A stretch of DNA of 64,000 nt from DIGJ01 sp041739345. GTDB lineage: Bacteria; Bacillota; Clostridia; Lachnospirales; Lachnospiraceae. The stretch lies in the NCBI GenBank assembly GCA_041739345.1, contig JBGSNZ010000017.1:39412-103411 (forward strand), written 5' to 3'. Each line of letters opens with the position of its first letter. The first letter of the stretch is position 1. Below are positions 35,975 to 44,568 of the stretch, in pieces. The translations under genes were made by a program, and so were the position numbers. The notes beneath the pieces are model-generated. The model saw only the letters and a list, made by a program, of their open reading frames with translations. It did not search any database and was not told the origin of the DNA.

Positions 35975-36700
35975 ATGAAAATATACAGAGCAAAAGATTA
36001 TAAAGAAATGAGCAGAAAAGCTGCAAATATTATTTCGGCACAGATTATTATGAAACCAGACTGTGTACTGGGACTGGCAACTGGTACTACTCCAATTGGG
36101 ACGTATCAACAGCTTGTGGAATGGTATAATAAAGGTGATCTGGATTTCTCCAAGGTCAGAACAGTAAATCTGGATGAATACAAAGGGCTTTCCGGGGATA
36201 ATGTACAGAGTTACCGTTATTTTATGAATAATAATCTGTTTGATTATGTAAACATTGATATCAATAATACTTATGTACCAAACGGTATGGCGCAGGATGA
36301 TGCGGTCGAATGTGAAAGATATACAAAGATTATTAATGATTTAGGCGGTGTTGATCTTCAGCTCCTTGGAATTGGACATAACGGGCATATCGGCTTTAAT
36401 GAACCTAATAATGCATTTGATCTGGAAACTCATTGTGTAGCACTTACTGAAAGTACAATTGAAGCCAATTCCCGTTTGTTTTCCAACCAGGAGGAAGTTC
36501 CAAGATTTGCATATACGATGGGTCTTAAGACGATTATGCAAGCAAAGAAGATATTAATTGTCGTAAGCGGTGAAGATAAGGCGGATATAGTGAAAAAAGC
36601 ATTTACCGGTGATGTAGCACCAAATGTACCTGTGTCCCTTCTGCAGATGCACAGTGATGTAATATTAATCGGAGATGAGGCAGCCTTGTCTAAGATCTGA
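35975..36700 (+). CDS. nagB: Glucosamine-6-phosphate deaminase
   Basis: 241-residue enzyme converting GlcN-6-P to fructose-6-P and ammonia. LATGTTPIG binds the phosphate, VNLDEY carries the catalytic Asp and GIGHNGHIGFNEP the catalytic His. The shorter form typical of Gram-positive bacteria lacks the allosteric tail of E. coli NagB. ATG 35975, after CAGGGGCGA, is preferred to the ORF start at 35951. Confidence 0.95.
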   Translation: MKIYRAKDYKEMSRKAANIISAQIIMKPDCVLGLATGTTPIGTYQQLVEWYNKGDLDFSKVRTVNLDEYKGLSGDNVQSYRYFMNNNLFDYVNIDINNTYVPNGMAQDDAVECERYTKIINDLGGVDLQLLGIGHNGHIGFNEPNNAFDLETHCVALTESTIEANSRLFSNQEEVPRFAYTMGLKTIMQAKKILIVVSGEDKADIVKKAFTGDVAPNVPVSLLQMHSDVILIGDEAALSKI

Positions 36701-36760
36701 TGGTAGGCATTCCAGATACGGGTAGTTAACAAAAAAGCCGTATAGAAAATGGTGAAAATT

Positions 36761-37903
36761 ATGATTATTAAAAATGCAAAAGTATACAAGGAAGATGGGA
36801 GATTCACCTTACAGAATATTGTGATAGATGGTGAAGTGTTTATAGATGAAGCTGCCAGCCAGGAAAAGACAACATATGAGGCAGAAGAAATTCTGGATGC
36901 AGCTGGATTGATGGCAATTCCGGGGTTAACCGATATCCATTTTCATGGATGTGTTAATTATGATTTATGTGACGGGACAGTGAAGGCAATTAATGCTATA
37001 GCAGAATATGAATTGAAGAACGGTATTACAACGATATGTCCGGCCACAATGACAATGTCAGAAGAAATTCTTGCACAGATAGCGAGGACAGTAGCCTTAT
37101 ATAACAATCCAAGGGGTGCAGATCTGGTGGGAGTCAATATGGAGGGACCGTTCATATCCAGAGTAAAGAAGGGGGCACAAAATGAATTATATATAAAGTC
37201 TCCCGACATTACACTGTACCGTAAGCTTCAGACAATTTCTAATAACATGATTAAGTTGATAGATATTGCACCGGAAGAGCCTCAGGCTTTAGAATTTATT
37301 AAAGCAGTGAAGAATGAGGTTGTAGTTTCCATCGCGCATACGGCAGCAGATTATGATACAGCAATGGAAGCAATCAAAGCAGGTGCATCACACATCACAC
37401 ATTTATATAACGCCATGCCGCCCTATACACATCGCGCTCCCGGAGTAGTCGGTGCAGCGAGTGATAGCCCCAACTGTATGGTTGAGCTGATTTGCGACGG
37501 TATTCATATACACCCGGCTGTCGTACGAAATACCTTCCGAATCTTTGGAGAGGATAGAGTTGTTTTAATCAGTGACAGCATGAGAGCAGCTGGTCTTGGA
37601 GACGGGGAATCCTCACTGGGCGGTCAGACGGTATATGTAAATGGAAAGAAAGCGATATTAGAGGATGGTACGGTAGCAGGATCAGTGTCAAATCTGATGG
37701 ACTGTGTCCGTGTTTGTGTTAAGGAAATGGAGATACCATTAGAGCAGGCAATCCGCAGTGCGGCAGTTAACAGTGCAAAGGCTATCGGAATTTATGATAG
37801 ATACGGCAGTATTACACCGGGTAAATACGCTAACGTTGTTCTTATTGATAATGACCTAGAGGTAAAGTGCGTTATTAAGAAAGGACGGGTTGTAGAAGTA
37901 TGA
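36761..37903 (+). CDS. nagA: N-acetylglucosamine-6-phosphate deacetylase
   Basis: 380-residue amidohydrolase removing acetate from GlcNAc-6-P. It has DIHFHG, MEGPFIS, HTAADYDTAMEAIKAGASHITHLYNAMPP with two metal/substrate His residues, ICDGIHIHP and the catalytic Asp in LISDSMRAAG. The start MIIKNAKVY at 36761 fits family members; ATG 36749 is possible. The order nagB-nagA follows nanE. Confidence 0.94.
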   Translation: MIIKNAKVYKEDGRFTLQNIVIDGEVFIDEAASQEKTTYEAEEILDAAGLMAIPGLTDIHFHGCVNYDLCDGTVKAINAIAEYELKNGITTICPATMTMSEEILAQIARTVALYNNPRGADLVGVNMEGPFISRVKKGAQNELYIKSPDITLYRKLQTISNNMIKLIDIAPEEPQALEFIKAVKNEVVVSIAHTAADYDTAMEAIKAGASHITHLYNAMPPYTHRAPGVVGAASDSPNCMVELICDGIHIHPAVVRNTFRIFGEDRVVLISDSMRAAGLGDGESSLGGQTVYVNGKKAILEDGTVAGSVSNLMDCVRVCVKEMEIPLEQAIRSAAVNSAKAIGIYDRYGSITPGKYANVVLIDNDLEVKCVIKKGRVVEV

Positions 37904-37930
37904 ATGTGATAACTAATCCCGGAGGTATAT

Positions 37931-38758
37931 ATGAATATTATAGAGCTGTGTGAAATGATTGATATGCCAGGAGAGGTTACCAGCAAAATTAGAAAATGGA
38001 ATTCAGTAAAATACAGAGAAGCGCTGGAACATTATTGGATCAGGATTCAGAATAAATCTAATTGGGATACCGCCTTAGATGAAATACGAAAATTATTGCC
38101 AGATGATTCGGATGGCCTGAACTGTCTGGCATTTCAGCTGCATACAGGATTAAAAACATATCAGGAATATACCAAAAGAGAAATACCGTTACAGATTTTC
38201 ATTGATACCATGGGATGTTTTTCACGGTTTGTAAAAGAACACCATGAAAGCTATGGTACCTATGGCTTTGACAGAGAGTGGTGGACTGTCAGAGAACTGT
38301 CATTAAATGAATTCCGGCTAGGAGAGCTTGAGTACGAATTAATTTGTGAAGCAGAGGATAGAAGCATCTCGGTACATATTCCATCGAATGCAAGATTAGA
38401 TCAGTTACTTAGAAGAGAGTCCTATGCGAAAGCAGCGAGCTTTTTTTCAGAATATGAAAAAGATTATCAGGATATGAAGTATTACTGTGAGTCATGGATT
38501 CTATCGCCAAAGCTGAAGGAAATACTTGCGACAACTTCAAATATTATCAGTTTTCAAAATGATTTTATCCTTGATACTTATGATCTGGAGGATACAGGGT
38601 ATATGCTGTGGGTATTTAAAAATGAAGCATTATCACTCCAGGATGTGCCGCAGAATACTTCTCTGCAAGTTAAAATGAAGGCATATCTTCAAAATGGCGG
38701 AAAAATTGGAACTGGCAAGGGATATCTAAAAAAGGAAATGGTTTACTCGCGAAAATAA
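37931..38758 (+). CDS. NAT_N/GNAT_C acyltransferase-domain protein
   Basis: 275 residues resembling the two-domain acyltransferase family of Firmicutes (an all-helical N-terminal NAT_N region about 1-130, then a beta-containing GNAT-like C-terminal region). Recognisable are LNCLAFQLHTGLKTYQEYTKREIPLQIFIDTMGCFSRFVKEH and GFDREWWTVRELSLNEFRLGELEYEL, usual in this group. There are no secretion signals. The start follows CGGAGG. It lies between nagA and the ROK kinase. An N-acyl transfer to a sugar or amino group is inferred only from fold and context. Confidence 0.72.
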   Translation: MNIIELCEMIDMPGEVTSKIRKWNSVKYREALEHYWIRIQNKSNWDTALDEIRKLLPDDSDGLNCLAFQLHTGLKTYQEYTKREIPLQIFIDTMGCFSRFVKEHHESYGTYGFDREWWTVRELSLNEFRLGELEYELICEAEDRSISVHIPSNARLDQLLRRESYAKAASFFSEYEKDYQDMKYYCESWILSPKLKEILATTSNIISFQNDFILDTYDLEDTGYMLWVFKNEALSLQDVPQNTSLQVKMKAYLQNGGKIGTGKGYLKKEMVYSRK

Positions 38759-38802
38759 GGCTGACCCCAAATCCAAGGTGTATCGGCAGAATGGAGATCT
38801 AT

Positions 38803-39753
38803 ATGTTAAAGTATATAGGAGTAGATATTGGCGGAACGCAAGTAAAATTAGGTGTTATTAATGAAACTGGAGAAGTCATCCAATCAGCAGTATATGGTGT
38901 GGCTTTTGACGGTTATGAGACTCCGATTATTGATACCGTTGTGGTAAAATTGTCTCAGTTTATGAAGGACAATGGGCTTACGAATAAGCAAATATCCGGA
39001 ATAGGCGTATCAGCAACCGGGCAGATTGATGTAAACGAAGGAACGGTTGCCGGAGCTGCTGGTCATATCAAAAACTGGGAGGGCTGTTGTATAAAAGATT
39101 ACATCAAACAGATCTATCCGGGACCGGTTGCTGTTATGAATGATGCAAACTGCGCAGCATTGGCAGAACAATGGATCGGAGGTGCCAAGGGGGTATCAGA
39201 CGCCATTGTTATCACTATAGGGACAGGTGTTGGCGGAGGTATTATTGCTAATTCTGAAATAATATGTGGTGCAGGAGGCGGTGCTGGTGAACTGGGACAT
39301 ATCACAATCCGAAATAATGGAAAGATGTGCAGCTGTGGCAACAGAGGCTGCTATGAGCAATATGCCTCTACAACAGCATTGGTTAAGATGGTTCGACAGT
39401 CATATAAAGCAGGCAAATTACAAAGTGGTCTCTTTGAAGGGGCTGAAATAAATGGACGTACCATATTTATTGCGGCAGGAAAAGACAGTAATCTGGATCA
39501 ACTGTTAGACAAGTGGATCGGCTATGTGGCAGATGGGCTGGTCGGTATGATTCATGTGTTCAGCCCAGAGGTGGTCTTGGTGGGCGGCGGTGTCAGTGCA
39601 CAAAAAAAGTTGTTTATTGATCCGTTACGTGAAAAGGTATTAAGCCGGATTATGCCAGTGTATGCCAAAGTAGTCAAGCTTGATTGTGCAAAGCTTGGAA
39701 ATGATGCTGGTATGGTTGGTGCTGTTTACTATTGTATGAAATACGGAAAATAA
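38803..39753 (+). CDS. ROK-family sugar kinase (candidate ManNAc/GlcNAc kinase)
   Basis: 316-residue ATP-dependent hexose kinase. The ATP site is VDIGGTQVKLGV at the N-terminus, GAGGGAGELGHI follows the catalytic region and the zinc-binding CSCGNRGCYEQYAS motif marks it as a ROK kinase rather than repressor (no HTH). The start at 38803 is set by GGAGA four bases upstream. Beside nanE, nagA and nagB its natural substrate is likely ManNAc or GlcNAc; the sequence alone cannot separate them. Confidence 0.88.
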   Translation: MLKYIGVDIGGTQVKLGVINETGEVIQSAVYGVAFDGYETPIIDTVVVKLSQFMKDNGLTNKQISGIGVSATGQIDVNEGTVAGAAGHIKNWEGCCIKDYIKQIYPGPVAVMNDANCAALAEQWIGGAKGVSDAIVITIGTGVGGGIIANSEIICGAGGGAGELGHITIRNNGKMCSCGNRGCYEQYASTTALVKMVRQSYKAGKLQSGLFEGAEINGRTIFIAAGKDSNLDQLLDKWIGYVADGLVGMIHVFSPEVVLVGGGVSAQKKLFIDPLREKVLSRIMPVYAKVVKLDCAKLGNDAGMVGAVYYCMKYGK

Positions 39754-39787
39754 CCCTCAGACTTCACACGGTAGAATGGAGATTTTT

Positions 39788-41167
39788 ATGGAAAATAATA
39801 TCTATCAAAAATCCTATAAAGTAATAAAGAAATCATACGACGTAATAGTAATTGGTGGTGGAACTGCAGGTTCTGCTGCCGCGATAGCATCCGCTATGGA
39901 GGGTGCGTCTACACTGATTGTGGAAAGAAACTCCTACCTTGGAGGAAGTGCATCGGGTGGGCAGGTAACTCCAATGATGCATAATGGTATTGATGGAAAT
40001 TTAGGGCGCTCCTACATAAATGAGATTATTAAGAAAAGAATGTCCGAAGAGGGATATACTGCTGATGACCATTGCGGTAATGATGGTTGGTTTAATACCG
40101 AAATGATTAAATTTACTTTGGAAGATATCTTTACTGAATATAATGGCAAAATTCTTTATTATACCGAGTTTATTGATACGATAGTAAAAGATAATAAAAT
40201 AGAAGGAATCCTGGTTCACAACAAATCAGGCCTTTTATTTATACAAGGCAGGATATATATTGATTGTACCGGAGACGGTGATGTTGCAAGTGCTTCAGGG
40301 GTTCCATGCTTTGTAGGCGATGAAATATTACATCATAACCAGTCAATGTCCTTGCGCTTTATGACAGGAAATGTTGATATAAAAAAGCTGAAAGACTTCC
40401 TGCATACGATAGGTGAGCCTGATTTTCTGGAATATCCGTTAGTTGAAATTGCTTCGGAATGGAAGAAAGATACTCCTTTATGCAATGTATTTAAAAAAGG
40501 CTTTGAAAATAATGCAATCGAATACGATGACGGAAAGTATTTTCAGGCTTTTTCGGTACCAGGAATGCCGGGCGTTATGTCATTTAACTGTCCTGAGATT
40601 CCAGATTTATATGATACATTGAATCCCGAATCGGTTAGCCTGGCCTTGATAACCGGAAGAAAAATGATAAAAAGACTGTTTGGATTCTTAAAATCATATG
40701 TGCCAGGCTTTGAAGAAAGCATAATTGTGTCAGTAGCGGAGATGCCCGGCATAAGAGAGTCTCGGAGGATAAATGGAAGGTATATCTTAAGCGAAGATGA
40801 TTATGCTCACAGAGCAAAATTTGAGGATGCCATAGCAAGAACTGCTTATCCAATCGATATTCACGGCATGATTGATGAGGACAAGCTGGGGATAAAGCAG
40901 ATGGAAAGTGGCGAGTATTTTGAAATACCCTTCCGGTGTATGATTACGGATCACATAGAAAATCTTATTGTAGCAGGAAGGTGTATCTCCTCAACCTTTA
41001 CCGCTCAGTCCAGTATCAGAATCCAACCAACCTGTAGGGCAATGGGGGAAGCTGCGGGTGTAGCTGCAGCTTATTGTAGCAAGATGAATATAATGGTCCA
41101 TAATCTGGACGGAAGTATAATACGTAATATCATGATGAGTTATTTAAATTATGAAAGGGTGCTTTAA
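39788..41167 (+). CDS. FAD-dependent oxidoreductase (FAD_oxidored type)
   Basis: 459-residue flavoprotein. The dinucleotide-binding motif is VIVIGGGTAGSAAAIASAMEG (about 17-37), followed by LIVERNSYLGGSASGGQV, the second signature DCTGDGDVASASG and a C-terminal LIVAGRCISSTFTAQSSIRIQPTCRAMGEAAG that closes the FAD site. This is the FAD_oxidored/succinate-dehydrogenase-like group. GGAGA at 39778-39782 selects ATG 39788. Its last base overlaps the start of the AAC(3)-like gene. Substrate unknown; a sugar or amine oxidation inside the island is possible. Confidence 0.85.
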   Translation: MENNIYQKSYKVIKKSYDVIVIGGGTAGSAAAIASAMEGASTLIVERNSYLGGSASGGQVTPMMHNGIDGNLGRSYINEIIKKRMSEEGYTADDHCGNDGWFNTEMIKFTLEDIFTEYNGKILYYTEFIDTIVKDNKIEGILVHNKSGLLFIQGRIYIDCTGDGDVASASGVPCFVGDEILHHNQSMSLRFMTGNVDIKKLKDFLHTIGEPDFLEYPLVEIASEWKKDTPLCNVFKKGFENNAIEYDDGKYFQAFSVPGMPGVMSFNCPEIPDLYDTLNPESVSLALITGRKMIKRLFGFLKSYVPGFEESIIVSVAEMPGIRESRRINGRYILSEDDYAHRAKFEDAIARTAYPIDIHGMIDEDKLGIKQMESGEYFEIPFRCMITDHIENLIVAGRCISSTFTAQSSIRIQPTCRAMGEAAGVAAAYCSKMNIMVHNLDGSIIRNIMMSYLNYERVL

Positions 41168-41922
41168 TGAGGTTAAATCGTAGTGAACTTAGAGAGCAAT
41201 TCAAAAATAACGGCTTAAACCAGGGGGACACCATACTTATTCATAGTTCTCTTCGAAGCTTCGGTCAAGTTGAAGGAGGAGCCTTCACGGTAGTCAGGTC
41301 TTTGATGGATACCATTGGTGAGGAGGGGACTTTAATTTTTCCAACACTCACCGGAAGGAGAGAGGATTCACCGGACTGCCTACCTGTATTTAACGTTCTA
41401 AATTCAAAATGTTGGACAGGTATTATTCCAGAAACAGTAAGGAACATGGAGGGATACAGGCGTTCTCTTCATCCTACTCATTCTGCGACTGCCACTGGTT
41501 GTTGGAAGGAATTTTTGACATCCAGCCATGAACAATCCAAATCTCCTTGTGATGAGGAAAGTCCTTTTTATAAAAACGCATTATTAGGGGGGTATATTAT
41601 GCTTGCAGGTGTTGATCAAGAGAGTAATACTTCGATACATTCCTGTGAGGAAATCGCAGGTGTACCATATCATCTGCAGAAAGAAATCGCAAAGATTGAT
41701 ATAACAGATTATAACGGTAAAAAGATTACAGTTACAAACAGGCTACATAATTGGGATAAACCGCAGACTAATTTCAATAAGCTGGATGAATTGTTCAAAA
41801 TAAAAGGGATCATGAGAACATTTATGATTGGAAAATCGCAGATTAGATTCATTCGTGCTAATGATATGTTTCAATTTACAATTGAGCTATTAAATACGAA
41901 TCCGGAATACTTGCTTGTTTAA
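41167..41922 (+). CDS. AAC(3)-fold N-acetyltransferase
   Basis: 251-residue acetyl-CoA-dependent transferase of the antibiotic_NAT family (AAC(3) type). LIHSSLRSFGQVEGGA, LIFPTLTGR, HPTHSATATG, CDEESPFYK and a C-terminal RFIRANDMF segment are in the family order. It shares one base with the preceding stop (TAATG), so translation is coupled. Location in a catabolic operon suggests N-acetylation of an amino sugar (for example free GlcN) rather than aminoglycoside resistance. That role is inference. Confidence 0.82.
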   Translation: MRLNRSELREQFKNNGLNQGDTILIHSSLRSFGQVEGGAFTVVRSLMDTIGEEGTLIFPTLTGRREDSPDCLPVFNVLNSKCWTGIIPETVRNMEGYRRSLHPTHSATATGCWKEFLTSSHEQSKSPCDEESPFYKNALLGGYIMLAGVDQESNTSIHSCEEIAGVPYHLQKEIAKIDITDYNGKKITVTNRLHNWDKPQTNFNKLDELFKIKGIMRTFMIGKSQIRFIRANDMFQFTIELLNTNPEYLLV

Positions 41923-41948
41923 GGGTAAAATAGGGAGGAATAATTATC

Positions 41949-42905
41949 ATGTCAAAAAAAGCATTACATATATTTCTATTTATGATGATTTCAGTATCTT
42001 TTCTGACATCATGTTCCAAAGATTCGCAGACAAAAAGCACAAATCAAAATCAGATATCAAAGGAAACTGAGGCTGTGAATAATACAAAATCAACGGAAAA
42101 CGTGGAGGATACAACTTCCTCTTCCAATTTGGACTGGATAAATACTAAGATGAACGGTGACGCGGACGGCCCAGCATATGTCTTATATTCAAAAACCGGG
42201 TATAACCAAGCCACTGTAAATATTGGGCTTAAAGATGTCAAAGCAAATTTGGTCAGAGAAAGTGATGGGAAGGAAGTCGCTTCCTATATATTCCTTGGTG
42301 TTGATGTATATCATAATAAAGAATGGATTAACTGTGCAGATGCAGGCATAGGAATGACAGGTAACGGTAAATGGCATGCATTTATCAACCAATATTTATC
42401 CTATACTGACGAAACATGGTGGGAATCTACAGTAAATCTTAACAGTAAACATGAGTATCAGATTTTATTAAAAACTTCTGATAAGGATGAAGAAATGACC
42501 CTAAATATTATTGACATTACGGATAGTAATAAATTGGTGGATAGTAAAACCATTGATTTGATGTATTCCAAGAAGGATGGCAGTAATACCCGCTATTACA
42601 GAGATCTGGCTATAGATTTTCCTGAGGAGGTCTGTAAGGATGAACAGGGCGAACCTACAAGTGACTGGGTCGAGGTTGTTAAGTATAATACCAATGAAAA
42701 TTTGTATGTAAAAAATATTCATAGCTATGATGCACATCTTTACAATTCTGAAGGTAGCTATCAGTGGACAGATTTGTATGAAGACTATCGTTTCTTGTGG
42801 CCCGATTCTACCTCTGAGCTAAGCTATGCATGTACTAAGGTGAGATCCATAAAGAGAGATTATGAAGATGTACTTGATCTGGATATGAATACTGCTAAAG
42901 AGTAA
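41949..42905 (+). CDS. Uncharacterised lipoprotein, paralogue of the protein at 23073
   Basis: 318 residues. A lipoprotein signal ends FLTSC (Cys22) and is followed by a Ser/Thr/Asn/Glu-rich linker to about residue 60. The remaining 260 residues match the cytosolic protein at 23073-23948: DGPAYVLYSKTGYN, SYIFLGVDVY, WWES, NIIDITDSNKLVD, YSKKDGSNTRYYRDLAIDFP, YNTNEN, SYACTKV and LDLDMN. No known family is recognised; a beta-rich carbohydrate-binding fold is plausible. Probably exposed on the outer membrane face near the binding protein. The ribosome site is TAGGGAGGAA. Confidence 0.75.
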   Translation: MSKKALHIFLFMMISVSFLTSCSKDSQTKSTNQNQISKETEAVNNTKSTENVEDTTSSSNLDWINTKMNGDADGPAYVLYSKTGYNQATVNIGLKDVKANLVRESDGKEVASYIFLGVDVYHNKEWINCADAGIGMTGNGKWHAFINQYLSYTDETWWESTVNLNSKHEYQILLKTSDKDEEMTLNIIDITDSNKLVDSKTIDLMYSKKDGSNTRYYRDLAIDFPEEVCKDEQGEPTSDWVEVVKYNTNENLYVKNIHSYDAHLYNSEGSYQWTDLYEDYRFLWPDSTSELSYACTKVRSIKRDYEDVLDLDMNTAKE

Positions 42906-42953
42906 TAATAAACAAAATAAACAATTGGCTGGTATAGATATGGAGGGTTTAAT

Positions 42954-44318
42954 ATGTTAGCGGATTTACTATGGCTTAAGTTCTCTGATGATATTGAGAT
43001 AGAATTGATGGAGTCAAAGGATGAAGGAAAAACGATTCATGATTTTGAAGAATTTGTGAAAGAAATAAAGGAAATAGAGGCCGGAGTAAGAAAAGAAGCA
43101 TTGGCAGGAGACTTGTTTGATGAATTGGCCAGCCGTCCAGCCGTAGAGGGATACCCCTTTTTAGAACCTTCGGATTTGGAAGGCATTGAGGCAGGGCGAC
43201 CATATAATCTTATCAAACTAAATAAAAAGAATCTGAATGATGATGTATTATATAGTAAGATTTATGGAGCATGGCTTGGAAGATGTGCCGGATGTTTACT
43301 TGGACAGCCAGTGGAAGGCTGGCAGAAATCAAGAATTGAGATACTCTTGAAAGATACGAATAATTACCCAATCAGTAACTATATGTCCTCAAATATATCC
43401 GAAAGTATTAAAAAGGAATGTGAGGTTACAGATTACCCCGGAGTTTATGGAAATGAAAAGAAGGGCTGGATCAATAATGTAAGTTATATGCCTGAGGATG
43501 ATGACATAAATTACACGATTATGGGCTTAAAGATTGTTGAAAAATACGGGATTGATTTTACCCCGGAAGATGTAGCCCAAAGTTGGCTTGATAACCTTCC
43601 GATTTTGCATTTATGCACTGCGGAAAGAGTGGCATATCGAAATTTGGTCAATCACATGCTTCCACCCAAGACAGCCTCCTACAAAAATCCCTACAGAGAG
43701 TGGATTGGTGCACAGATACGAGGAGATTTTTATGGATACATAGCACCCGGTAATCCAAAGCTTAGTGCTTCCATGGCTTTTCGAGATGCATCAATATCGC
43801 ACACCAAGAACGGTATCTATGGTGAAATGTTTATAGCTGCAATGTTGTCAGCGGCTGCAGTATCGGATGATATCCTAACTATTATTGATACCGGCTTATC
43901 CATGATACCTGAAAAATCAAGATTATATGAAAGCATTCAGACAGTAATTGAATGGAAACGGAAAGACTTATCATGGGAAGTTGCATTAGATAAAATACAT
44001 CAATTATATGATGAGAAAAATGCTCATGATTGGTGTCATACAATATCAAATGCCATGATTGTATGCATCGGCTTATTATTTGGCGACAAAGATTTTGGTA
44101 AATCAATCGGCATTGTGGTTATGGCTGGATTTGATACGGATTGTAACGGAGCAACAGTTGGTTCTGTATTGGGAATGCTTCTTGGAGTCGAGGCAATTCC
44201 TGCTCAATGGAAAAATCCTCTCAATAATAAGGTAAAGTCAGGCATAGATGGCTTTAATCTAGTTGCAATATCTGATTTGGCAGTTAGAACTGTGCAGATT
44301 GCAAGAAACAGTAAATAA
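42954..44318 (+). CDS. ADP-ribosylglycohydrolase-fold protein
   Basis: 454 residues. A roughly 90-residue N-terminal extension precedes an ADP-ribosyl-GH domain (about 98-450): KIYGAWLGRCAGCLLGQPVEGW, the metal-binding PEDDDINYTIMGLKI and the second metal site AGFDTDCNGATVGSVLGMLLG. Both Asp-rich sites are intact, so it is probably an active Mg-dependent hydrolase. DraG-like enzymes remove ADP-ribose from proteins, but members in sugar operons may hydrolyse other N- or O-glycosidic bonds. Last gene of the island; start ATG after GGAGGG. The natural substrate is unknown. Confidence 0.82.
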   Translation: MLADLLWLKFSDDIEIELMESKDEGKTIHDFEEFVKEIKEIEAGVRKEALAGDLFDELASRPAVEGYPFLEPSDLEGIEAGRPYNLIKLNKKNLNDDVLYSKIYGAWLGRCAGCLLGQPVEGWQKSRIEILLKDTNNYPISNYMSSNISESIKKECEVTDYPGVYGNEKKGWINNVSYMPEDDDINYTIMGLKIVEKYGIDFTPEDVAQSWLDNLPILHLCTAERVAYRNLVNHMLPPKTASYKNPYREWIGAQIRGDFYGYIAPGNPKLSASMAFRDASISHTKNGIYGEMFIAAMLSAAAVSDDILTIIDTGLSMIPEKSRLYESIQTVIEWKRKDLSWEVALDKIHQLYDEKNAHDWCHTISNAMIVCIGLLFGDKDFGKSIGIVVMAGFDTDCNGATVGSVLGMLLGVEAIPAQWKNPLNNKVKSGIDGFNLVAISDLAVRTVQIARNSK

Positions 44319-44486
44319 CTTTCTTAGGATTGCCTTTCAAATATGCACGCATCATTTCATGTAGTGAGTAATTGTATCTTATAAAGTTTCAAGGTTTAGA
44401 CAAAATTTGGGACACTTCATTATTGCGCTAGAAGGACAACTGCAAGCCACTGAATACGGAAGGAATCATATATCTGTGCAACAAAA

Positions 44487-44511
44487 AAATCCCTTGAAAA
44501 TCAAGGGATTT
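44487..44511 (-). terminator. Perfect hairpin with minus-strand U-tract
   Basis: AAATCCCTTGA (44487-44497) and TCAAGGGATTT (44501-44511) form a perfect 11-bp stem with a 3-base loop. The A7 before it makes a T-run on the minus strand. It could end transcription from the gene at 44707. Confidence 0.65.
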
Positions 44512-44545
44512 CGTAAGCACGAGATGGCACTCGAACAAATCCCCG
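44512..44545 (-). other. tRNA-3'-end-like remnant
   Basis: The plus-strand segment AAGCACGAGATGGCACTCGAAC matches the 3' end of the intact tRNA-Gly at 45291-45311 except at three positions (plus a possible A) and also sits beside a hairpin and CAACAAAAAA. On the minus strand it contains TTCGAGT (T-loop) and a CTCGTGC acceptor half. The rest of the tRNA is absent, as is usual for a duplicated att end. Confidence 0.5.
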
Positions 44546-44568
44546 CACACACAAATACTGATAAATAG

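Noticed and set aside
41167..41922. Aminoglycoside resistance gene
   Set aside because: The fold matches AAC(3), but the operon context is amino-sugar catabolism; resistance is not supported.
23073..44318. Prophage or conjugative element
   Set aside because: No integrase, terminase, portal, relaxase or mating-pair gene is present. Only border repeats and a tRNA-end remnant suggest past mobility.
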